NCBI GenBank assembly: GCA_005877705.1
Contig: VBNY01000190.1
Coordinates: 1 to 5,381, forward strand
Direction of reading: 5' to 3'
DNA length: 5,381 bases
DNA from: Gammaproteobacteria bacterium
Lineage (GTDB): Bacteria > Pseudomonadota > Gammaproteobacteria > Steroidobacterales > Steroidobacteraceae
Both the position numbers and the translations under genes were made by a program. The notes below the pieces were generated by a model. The model was not told where the DNA came from. It did no database searches and was given only the letters and a program-made list of their open reading frames with translations. Shown in pieces: positions 1 through 5,381 of this stretch (the first letter of the stretch is position 1; every line of letters starts with the position of its first letter).

Positions 1-685
1 CGTCCCGCCGTGGATCACGCGCCTCACCCATCGGGTTCAGCGCGGCTTCATAGCCGCCATAGGCAAACAACAGCAGCAACATGGCTTGCAACCAGCCGTC
101 CGCGTTTGCGACCACCGGCATCAGCGCGATGCGCGGATGAACCGCCAGGTAGACCACCCCAGCCACGCATACCAATCCCAGCGCCAGGAGCTTCGCCACC
201 ACCGTCGTGTTGCTGACCAGCGTGCCGGCTCCAACGCCGCGATAGTTCACCGCCGCCAGGGTCGCTAGAAACACCGTGATCACGGCCAACCTCGGCAGCG
301 GTTGACTCGCCGCCGGCCAGAACTCCCCCAGGTAGACGACCAGCAGATTCACCCCCGCGGCGCACGCCGTGAGGCGGCTGAGCAACATCAGCCAGCCCAC
401 CTGTAACCCCGCGAACCGGCCGAATGCGTGGCGCACATAGAGATAGGTCCCACCGGTCTCGGCGAACTGGGACGCGACCTCGGCGTAGCAGGCGATGATC
501 ACCGCCATTCCGGCGCCGGCGATCAGCACTGCCACAGGACTCGAGCTCCCCACCAGTGCGGCAACTGCCGAAGGCAATCCGAAGATGCCGCTGCCAAGAA
601 TGCTGTTGACCGCGAGTGCTACCATGCTCCAGCGGCCGATTGCGCGGACCAGTTCCGGCTGCGCAGTGGGCGGCTCGTGCGTCAT
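1..685 (-). CDS. APC-superfamily amino acid permease, N-terminal part (runs off left edge)
   Basis: Inner-membrane amino acid/polyamine transporter of the APC superfamily; the substrate cannot be told. The reverse strand reads without a stop for 228 codons to the window edge. Residues 27-38 (NSILGSGIFGLP) are the unwound first transmembrane helix with the GSGIF substrate-binding turn. Residues 68-84 (AEVASQFAETGGTYLYV) match the conserved loop after helix 2, and further hydrophobic helices follow. The last visible residues, about 207-228 (FAYGGYE, then GEARDPRRD), are the family's helix 6 'GGYE...E..nPrRd' motif, so about half of a usual 430-480 residue protein is present. The ATG at 685 is the first start after an in-frame TGA 15 bases upstream, with AAGGG at 694-690 four bases before it. 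It is divergent from the threonine synthase-like gene, with a 60-base gap. No defect is seen in the visible part. Confidence 0.92.
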   Translation of the reverse strand, partial: MTHEPPTAQPELVRAIGRWSMVALAVNSILGSGIFGLPSAVAALVGSSSPVAVLIAGAGMAVIIACYAEVASQFAETGGTYLYVRHAFGRFAGLQVGWLMLLSRLTACAAGVNLLVVYLGEFWPAASQPLPRLAVITVFLATLAAVNYRGVGAGTLVSNTTVVAKLLALGLVCVAGVVYLAVHPRIALMPVVANADGWLQAMLLLLFAYGGYEAALNPMGEARDPRRD

Positions 686-734
686 CGCGCCCTTGTATCA
701 CAAAGCAAGCGATCAGGACCGCCGTCCCTGACTC

Positions 735-740
735 AAGGAG
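735..740 (+). promoter_or_regulatory. Ribosome binding site for the threonine synthase-like gene
   Basis: AAGGAG lies five bases before the GTG at 746. It decides the start: the open frame continues upstream to 428, but that stretch lies over the permease gene on the other strand. Protein homology also begins right after this GTG. Confidence 0.8.
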
Positions 741-745
741 CCCCC

Positions 746-1925
746 GTGCGCTATTCGTATGCGACGCACCTGGAGTGCAGCGTCAGCGAAGAACACTACG
801 ACATCGCCAAGCTGCAGGGTTTGTCGGCGCTGAACAAGCCGCTGCTGGCGCGCTATGACCTGGACGCCCTGAGGCGCGAGGTGCCGCGTGAGCAGGTCGC
901 GGCACGGCCAGCGGGCCTGTGGCGCTGGCACGAACTGCTGCCGGTGGCTGATCCTGCTCACATCGTGAGTCTGGGTGAGGTCGAGACGCCGCTGCTTTCC
1001 CTCTCCAACAGCCGGCGACCTGCCGGGTTCGTGCCGCCGATGGTCAAGGATGAAGGTCGCCTGCCCACCGGTTCGTTCAAGGCGCGCGGTCTGTGTCTGG
1101 CAGTATCGATGGCTAACGCACACGGCGTGCGGCGAATTGCCATCCCCACCAATGGCAACGCCGGTGCGGCCATGGCCGCCTATGCCGCGCGGGCCGGCAT
1201 CGAGGCCTACTGCTTCTGCCCGGACGACACTCCCGAAATCAACCTCAGCGAGATCGCCTTGGCTGGCGCGGCGGTGTGGCGTGTCAACGGCTGGCTGGTT
1301 CGACCTGTCGACACTCAAGGAGCCGTATCGGATCGAAGGCAAGAAGACCATGGGGCTGGAGTTGGCGGTGCAGATGGATTGGCGCTTGCCGGATCTCGTG
1401 TTCTATCCAACGGGCGGCGGCACCGGCCTGATCGGCATGTGGAAAGCGTGGCAGGAACTGCTTGCCTTGGGGTGGATCTCGGGTCCCCTGCCGCGTCTGG
1501 TCGCCGTTCAATCCACGGGCTGCGCGCCGATCGTGCGCGCATTTGATGCCGGAGCCAGCGCCGCAACGCCCTGGGAGAATGCCCACACGATCGCCGCGGG
1601 AATCCGCGTCCCCGCGGCGCTGGGCGATTTCCTCATTCTGCGCGCACTGCGCGAGAGCGGCGGGTTCGCGGTGGCGGTGCCGGATTCGGCAATCGAGTCG
1701 GCCCGGCAGGAGGTGGGATCGCAGGACGGCCTGCTCCTCAGCCCCGAGGGCGCTGCGACCTACGCCGCGTACCTGCAGGCGGCGGAAAGCGGCAAGCTGC
1801 GGGCAACCGAACGGGTCGTGCTGTTCAATTGCGCAAGCGGATTGAAGTATCCGCTGCCGACGGTCACGCAACACATGGATGTGCGCTCGCCGTTCGCCGA
1901 AGACACTTGGGCGCCGCGCCGCTAG
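746..1925 (+). pseudogene. Threonine synthase-family PLP enzyme, broken by an internal deletion/frameshift
   Basis: Cytoplasmic fold-type-II PLP enzyme; the family makes threonine from O-phosphohomoserine. The first part, 746-1291, encodes 182 residues: an N-terminal region whose zinc-ribbon-like cysteines are mostly replaced (LECSVSEEHYD...NKPLLARYDL), the PLP lysine K112 in PTGSFKARG, and the PLP-contacting TNGNAGA loop at about 135-141. Reading then moves to another frame. From 1293 to the stop at 1923-1925 come GWFDLSTLKEPYRIEGKK, the glycine-rich phosphate-binding YPTGGGTGLIG and the C-terminal SPEGAAT and FNCASGLKYPLP motifs (210 residues). Family members normally carry about 16 residues between 'V-x-G' and 'GWFD'. 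Here only one base separates them, implying loss of about 47 bases. Without the shift restored, translation gives 266 residues, the last 84 out of frame, ending at 1546. The whole PLP phosphate site would be lost. An assembly or sequencing error is the alternative. The thrC symbol is withheld because this family also holds paralogues of other function. Confidence 0.9.
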
Positions 1926-1966
1926 CGAGCAGAACGCAGCGACCCGTGTTCGACCCCGCCGCTCAA

Positions 1967-3214
1967 TTACGGCAAAGCATGCAGCGTCGTGTTGAACAAA
2001 TACTGATCGCGGAAATCGGTCTGGTCCCCGGCGCTCTTACCCTTTACAGGCTGCAGCCGCGCCGATAGCGGCTTGTTCCACTTCCAGGCGAGGGACGCCA
2101 CGTCACCGAAGATTCGAGCCAATTGATCTACAGTGATGTCCCCAGGAAAGGGAACGGTGTCGAGACCAGTGCCGCATACGGCGGAATAGGCGAGCAGTGA
2201 GTCCGTGTTGAAGGAACCTTCCGCCCAGCGCCTGGCGAGAAGCTTGTCTTCCATCACCGGAACCATCAGCCCGGAATATCCGATCTGCTTTACCGGGACT
2301 GCCTTAACCGCAGTGGTGATGATCAGGGCCGCCGTCAGCGTTCCGCTCGATCCAAATCTCGAGCCGGTATAGGTCTCGATGGCCGCGCCGATTGAAACAT
2401 CGGCGAGCGGAGCAGGCGTCGGATCCACGCCCATGAACGTCCAACTCTTCGCTGCAGCCACCCGCAGCCCGATCGACTCTGCCACTTTAGCGTGAACAGT
2501 CAGCTGCTTTGTTAGTTCTGCCACCGCGGCGGCAAAATCCCCGTGTGTGCGTGCGAACACTTCGCGGACGACATTGGCTCCTTCGAAGCCCATGGAGAAC
2601 TGCTTGCCCGCCCCTGTGTGGTAAGTACCGGGGTAGAACGGCCCATACGGCTTGAGCATCGCCGTGCCCGTGAAGTTGAAATTGCCCTGGCTGCGCGGAC
2701 TGTTATCGGTCACGTAACGCACCAACTCCGCGCTTTGCCGGATCACTTTCCAGTGAATGCCGTCCTCGCCGGCCAGAATTGCGTTTCCCTCGATGTTGGG
2801 CAGCGATGAGAGAACTCGTGCAAGCAAGTGCATGGTGCTTGGGTCGTCAGTGTCGCGCAGCATTGCTGGCCCAACGCTGGGAAGAAAGCCTTGCTTCGCG
2901 GAGAGCTCGTCAAGGACCTGCAGAAATGCCAGCGCCTCGGCGTCAGATTGTCCGCTCACGAGTTCCCCGAGCGGCTGAGTCACTATGCGGATTGTCTCGA
3001 CTTCGTACCCTTGCTTCGCGAACTCGCCCCGTGCTTCGCGCAACACCGACAGCGCTTCGGCGATCTGCTGCGCGTAGTCGGCGGGGTTGAGGCGCACGAA
3101 TCCCGTGATGGCCCGGACCTTGGGCTTTGTATAGTTTTGCGCTTGCGCCGTTGCGACGGACACGACGCCAAGCAGGAACGCGCATAGTAGTTTTTGGCGA
3201 CGGCGGTGGATCAT
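1967..3214 (-). CDS. DUF711 (UPF0210) family protein with N-terminal signal peptide
   Basis: Complete 415-residue protein of the DUF711/UPF0210 family, whose function is not established. As I recall, a pneumococcal member's structure places the family in the glycyl-radical-enzyme-like fold without the radical glycine. Visible family marks are VRAITGFVRL (about 33-42) after the leader, CGTGLDTVPFPGD (347-359) and KPLSARLQPVKGKSAGDQT (381-399) near the C terminus. Residues 1-25 look like a Sec signal peptide: HRRRQK, a hydrophobic core and an AQA cleavage motif, so the mature protein should be periplasmic. That is unusual, since the members I know of are cytoplasmic. The ATG follows GGAGG (3223-3219) by four bases, 12 bases after the oxidoreductase stop, so the two genes are probably co-transcribed. 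The gene converges on the broken PLP-enzyme gene with a 41-base gap holding no convincing terminator. Confidence 0.9.
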   Translation of the reverse strand: MIHRRRQKLLCAFLLGVVSVATAQAQNYTKPKVRAITGFVRLNPADYAQQIAEALSVLREARGEFAKQGYEVETIRIVTQPLGELVSGQSDAEALAFLQVLDELSAKQGFLPSVGPAMLRDTDDPSTMHLLARVLSSLPNIEGNAILAGEDGIHWKVIRQSAELVRYVTDNSPRSQGNFNFTGTAMLKPYGPFYPGTYHTGAGKQFSMGFEGANVVREVFARTHGDFAAAVAELTKQLTVHAKVAESIGLRVAAAKSWTFMGVDPTPAPLADVSIGAAIETYTGSRFGSSGTLTAALIITTAVKAVPVKQIGYSGLMVPVMEDKLLARRWAEGSFNTDSLLAYSAVCGTGLDTVPFPGDITVDQLARIFGDVASLAWKWNKPLSARLQPVKGKSAGDQTDFRDQYLFNTTLHALP

Positions 3215-3226
3215 GACTCCTCCAGC

Positions 3227-4591
3227 TCAGCGGAAGCGGACGCCCTGCCGCGCAAGTTCCTTCTGCAGCGCACCGATGTTCAGTTGATCGAGCGCTTCAT
3301 CACGCTGCAACGATACGGCAGCGGCCACACCCGCGCCTTGGCCGCTCACCGCGCAACACATCATGTTGCGCGCAGAGGCATGGGATACCTTGTCGCCGCC
3401 GATACACCGGCCGGCGACGAGCAGACTGCCGATGCCCTTGGGCACCAGGGCCCGATATGGGACGTGCCAGTAGCGTCCCGTGGTTGGCAGGATCAGGATG
3501 CCGTAGCCGTCGATGAACTCGGGAAAGATGCCGATCGCGTCGTCGAAACGGCCTTGTTCGCGCACATCCGTGCCGGTGAGATTGTAGAGCGCGTCGATCT
3601 TGCGCGTGTCGCGGATACCGAGTGTCATGCCGAAGTTGCGCAGCCTGGCGTTCTCGCAGCCGGGCATGAAGCCGCGCAGCGCTTGCAGCGCGTAAATCGC
3701 CTCGCGTCTGCCACGCATTTCGCCGACGGTCAGATCATTCGGGTCGGTGCCGTCGATTTCCGGCACATGGACGAGGTTCAGATACGTCAGATCACCCTGA
3801 TCGGTGACCGTGCCCCAGGTGCCGGCGATCGTATGCAGACTCGGGGGGATGATGCCGGCGGCGAGCGCCTGTTTGAACGGCTTGCGCAGGAACGGCGAGA
3901 ACAGCTTGTCTTCCTTGCCCGTGGTCTCGTAGTCCCATTCGCCGTTGCCTGACCAGTCGGCGTAGGTCTGGGGATCGGCCTTCACCGCCTCAATGAAGCT
4001 ACGCTTGTTGACACCGCTCATGGAGAACATGACGGACACCGCCATCATCTCCTGCTTGAGTGACTTGTGCACCGGTGCCCCGGCGCGGAACGCGATGTCG
4101 GCATCCCCCGTCGCATCGATCACACGCTTGGCGAGGATTGCCTCGCGGCCCGCCTTGCTCTCGGTGAAGACCCCGCGAATGGCGCCGTTCTCCATGATCG
4201 GCGCCACACACAGGCGGTGCAGCAGCGGCGTGACGCCGGCTTCCTGCACCAGCACGTCGGCCACCCACTTGAACATCTCGGCGTCGAGCGCGTGACTCAG
4301 GGACTGTGGCTCGGGCATCGCTGCGCCCATGGCCTTTGCGCGCTCCTCGAGCTCAATGCCGATACCTTCGCAGTCAACCGTGTGCTCGTGGCGGTACCAG
4401 GCAAAGCCCTCGACGCCAACCTGCGTGATGTTGCCGCCGAAGCAGCCGTTGCGGTCGATGAGCGCGGTGCGGGCACCGGCGCGGGCCGCAGCGAGCGCCG
4501 CCGCTAGTCCCCCCGGACCGCTTCCAACCACCAGGACATCGGTTTCCAGAACCACCTCAACCGAGCGGGCAGGTTCAATAATCTTTTTCAT
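3227..4591 (-). CDS. FAD-dependent oxidoreductase (FAD_oxidored / PF12831 type)
   Basis: Complete 454-residue flavoprotein with no leader, expected in the cytoplasm; substrate unknown. The N-terminal Rossmann FAD site is VLVVGSGPGG (GxGxxG at 23-28), with acidic D46 at the end of the second strand and CFGGN (50-54) after it. GVEGFAWYRH and KRVIDATGDADIAFRAGAP are typical of this family, as are FGMTLGIRDTRK and IFPEFIDGYGILILPTTGRYWHVP further on. The C-terminal FAD motif LLVAGRCIGGD (390-400) is followed by SGQGAGVAAA. Length and motifs indicate an intact enzyme. I chose the ATG at 4591 (MKKIIEPARSVEV, the usual family beginning), with GAGGGG ten bases upstream. An in-frame GTG at 4633 has no ribosome site and lies upstream of the predicted transcription start. 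The gene leads a probable operon with the DUF711 gene. The stop codon overlaps no neighbour, but the next gene's ribosome site starts within a few bases. Confidence 0.92.
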   Translation of the reverse strand: MKKIIEPARSVEVVLETDVLVVGSGPGGLAAALAAARAGARTALIDRNGCFGGNITQVGVEGFAWYRHEHTVDCEGIGIELEERAKAMGAAMPEPQSLSHALDAEMFKWVADVLVQEAGVTPLLHRLCVAPIMENGAIRGVFTESKAGREAILAKRVIDATGDADIAFRAGAPVHKSLKQEMMAVSVMFSMSGVNKRSFIEAVKADPQTYADWSGNGEWDYETTGKEDKLFSPFLRKPFKQALAAGIIPPSLHTIAGTWGTVTDQGDLTYLNLVHVPEIDGTDPNDLTVGEMRGRREAIYALQALRGFMPGCENARLRNFGMTLGIRDTRKIDALYNLTGTDVREQGRFDDAIGIFPEFIDGYGILILPTTGRYWHVPYRALVPKGIGSLLVAGRCIGGDKVSHASARNMMCCAVSGQGAGVAAAVSLQRDEALDQLNIGALQKELARQGVRFR

Positions 4592-4635
4592 TGCAGGCCA
4601 GCCCCTCGATAGCAACCCAAGCCACATAGTCACCC

Positions 4636-4664
4636 AATATCGGCAACTGCATCACCGAGGTCAA
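4636..4664 (-). promoter_or_regulatory. Candidate sigma70 promoter for the oxidoreductase-DUF711 operon
   Basis: Read on the minus strand, TTGACC (4664-4659, five of six to TTGACA) is separated by 17 bases from GATATT (4641-4636, four of six to TATAAT). Transcription would start near 4629, giving a leader of about 38 bases before the ATG at 4591. This excludes the GTG at 4633 as a start. It is a pattern match only. Confidence 0.5.
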
Positions 4665-4754
4665 AGGCAAGTCGTGCCCGAACCCCTTCGGTGCGCAGGG
4701 CACCCGGCCGGCCGATCCGCTGCAGCCGGCCCCGGCCGGTTGCCGTAGAATCGA

Positions 4755-4776
4755 AGGCGGGCAGCGATGCCCGCCT
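4755..4776 (+). promoter_or_regulatory. Perfect 9-bp hairpin with GNRA-type tetraloop in the leader of the sulfotransferase remnant
   Basis: AGGCGGGCA (4755-4763), loop GCGA (4764-4767) and TGCCCGCCT (4768-4776) form an uninterrupted stem. As plus-strand RNA the loop fits GNRA. No T-run follows on either strand, so it is not an ordinary intrinsic terminator. It sits just after TAGAAT and 17 bases before the ATG at 4794, so it may be a 5'-leader stem or an intergenic repeat unit. An in-frame ATG at 4767 begins inside it. Confidence 0.45.
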
Positions 4777-4793
4777 CGTCTTCCCGGACCTGC

Positions 4794-5105
4794 ATGAATT
4801 CAACGGCCGCCGAACCGCAGCTTACCGCTCCGCAGCCGTCCCCGATCGAGCTCGAAGTGCGCCGCATTCGCAAACTTGCGAAGAACCGGCGTCACGCAGA
4901 GGCGTTGGCTGCGGCCGAGGCGCTCACCGCCCGCGTCCCCGTTGCAGGCGACCAGCTTGTTCTCCGACGGCGAGCTAACGCGCGCCCGAACTTCGGCGAC
5001 GCCTATTGGAGTCTCGCGAACCTCAAGACCTATCGTTTCCTCGACGAGGAAATCGCGCGCATGCGCGCCGAAGAGACGGCGCCCGGGACGCCGCTCGACC
5101 ATCGC
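4794..5105 (+). pseudogene. Remnant of a TPR-containing sulfotransferase family protein, with internal deletions
   Basis: The intact family has a long tetratricopeptide-repeat N-terminal part and a C-terminal PAPS-dependent sulfotransferase domain. Three collinear patches are readable. From 4794, a typical N terminus (VRRIRKLAKNRRHAEALAAAEALTARVP) runs to about 4940. From about 4942 to 4977, in another frame, ATSLFSDGEL resembles a mid-protein segment. From 4980, back in the first frame, ARPNFGDAYWSLANLKTY and RFLDEEIARMRAEETAPGT match the last repeat before the sulfotransferase domain. Homology then stops near 5099. By my recollection of the family, over a hundred residues are missing at each of the two junctions, and the whole catalytic domain is absent. 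The first frame has no stop up to the window edge, but beyond about 5105 it is only antisense of the glutamine synthetase gene. The start at 4794 follows the hairpin; 4767 is an in-frame alternative, with TAG at 4746 upstream. The third patch is secure, the middle one less so. Confidence 0.66.
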
Positions 5106-5120
5106 CAGATCACAAATCCT

Positions 5121-5381
5121 TCAGATCAATTCCAGATACAGCCGGTAATCAAGCTCGGTGACGGTGCTCGTGACGCGCAGCAGTTCCGATTCCTTGATGG
5201 CAATGAATGCGCGGTGCAGAGTGTTGCCCAGCGCATCGCGCAGGAACGCCGAGTCTTTGGCACAGGCGATCGCCGATCGCCAATCTGGCGGGAGACGTGC
5301 CCCGCCGTAGTTCGCCTCCTCGTATCCGTTGCCGTCGACCGCCGGTCCGGGGTCCAGGCGTGCCGCCAGGCCGTGATGCAG
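5121..5381 (-). CDS. Glutamine synthetase family protein (glutamate-polyamine ligase-like), C-terminal part
   Basis: C-terminal 86 residues of a class I glutamine synthetase-type enzyme, which ligates an amine (ammonia, or a polyamine in PuuA-like members) to the gamma-carboxyl of glutamate using ATP. The gene enters from the right edge and ends in TGA at 5123-5121. Visible marks are the GL..RLDPGPAVDGNGYE segment, then LPPDWRSAIACAKDSAFLRDALG, and a C terminus with AFIAIKESEL and VTELDYRLYLELI. The 'DPGP.v.GNGY' and 'TELDYrLYL' forms resemble PuuA/gamma-glutamylpolyamine synthetase-type proteins more than the housekeeping GlnA, but the active site lies outside the window, so the substrate is open. 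Its end lies only about 15-20 bases from the point where the sulfotransferase remnant loses homology, and no terminator is convincing between them. Confidence 0.9.
   Translation of the reverse strand: MHHGLAARLDPGPAVDGNGYEEANYGGARLPPDWRSAIACAKDSAFLRDALGNTLHRAFIAIKESELLRVTSTVTELDYRLYLELI

Larger units (their letters stand above)
4592..4793. other. Divergent intergenic region
   Basis: These 202 bases lie between the minus-strand oxidoreductase and the plus-strand sulfotransferase remnant. They hold the oxidoreductase promoter and, at 4704-4740, a run of CCGGCCGG-type palindromes (4704-4711 can pair with 4732-4739). A plus-strand TAGAAT at 4746-4751 resembles a -10 box but has no good -35 at 16-18 bases. 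The hairpin at 4755-4776 follows. No small gene is supported here. Confidence 0.6.

Noticed and set aside
48..701. Long minus-strand frame over the permease region
   Set aside because: It is rich in R, G and A and has no recognisable fold. The permease frame over the same bases carries conserved APC motifs.
691..701. TTGTATCACAA, a short inverted repeat as operator between the permease and the PLP-enzyme gene
   Set aside because: Only four bases per arm, overlapping the permease ribosome site region. It is too weak to call an operator.
428..745. Upstream extension of the plus-strand frame before the GTG at 746
   Set aside because: It lies antisense to the well-supported permease gene, has no family resemblance, and AAGGAG at 735-740 marks the GTG at 746 as the start.
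1926..1966. Possible terminator between the convergent genes
   Set aside because: The 41 bases hold only a short CGACCC direct repeat, with no stem and T-run.
3194..3952. Plus-strand 252-codon frame antisense to the oxidoreductase
   Set aside because: A GC-rich shadow frame of a conserved gene. It starts inside the DUF711 coding start and has no homology I can see.
5054..5067. GCGCGCATGCGCGC, a 14-base palindrome
   Set aside because: It falls in the conserved IARMRA codons of the sulfotransferase patch and is explained by coding plus GC bias.
5264..5280. GGCGATCGCCGATCGCC, resembling a HIP1-type GCGATCGC element
   Set aside because: Only one copy, inside the synthetase coding sequence, and nothing else suggests a cyanobacterium.
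5106..5381. Plus-strand frame from 4794 stays open to the window edge
   Set aside because: Past about 5105 it is exact antisense, codon in register, of the glutamine synthetase C terminus. Absence of stops is expected at this GC content.

Overview
The window is GC-rich and densely coded, with GTG/ATG starts and clear Shine-Dalgarno sites. It looks like a soil or water Pseudomonadota chromosome. A gammaproteobacterium of the Steroidobacter/Nevskia type is my best guess, from codon style and family resemblance only. No rRNA, tRNA, CRISPR array, transposase or phage gene is visible.

Layout, left to right. (1) 1-685, minus: N-terminal 228 residues of an APC-superfamily amino acid permease that runs off the left edge. 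(2) 746-1925, plus, divergent from the permease: a fold-type-II PLP enzyme of the threonine synthase family, split between two frames at about 1289-1298. Roughly 16 residues normally present there are missing, so it is called a pseudogene (or an assembly error). (3) 3227-4591 and 1967-3214, both minus: a probable two-gene operon with a 12-base gap. The first gene is a complete FAD-dependent oxidoreductase (FAD_oxidored/PF12831 type) and the second a DUF711 (UPF0210) protein with a signal peptide. A sigma70-like promoter lies upstream of the oxidoreductase. (4) 4592-4793: a divergent intergenic region with a perfect 9-bp hairpin. (5) 4794 to about 5105, plus: what reads as a collapsed remnant of a tetratricopeptide-repeat sulfotransferase, with patches of the family protein in two frames and the sulfotransferase domain gone. 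(6) 5121-5381, minus: C-terminal 86 residues of a glutamine synthetase / gamma-glutamylpolyamine synthetase-type enzyme that runs off the right edge.

The intact and broken genes lean towards amino acid and nitrogen metabolism (amino acid uptake, threonine synthase family, glutamine synthetase family). The best candidate for undescribed biology is the oxidoreductase/secreted-DUF711 pair: both proteins are full length, they are tightly coupled, and neither has an assignable substrate. The other theme is deletion: two of the six genes have lost internal segments without any inserted DNA. This is either real gene erosion or an assembly that skips sequence, and read mapping would tell which.
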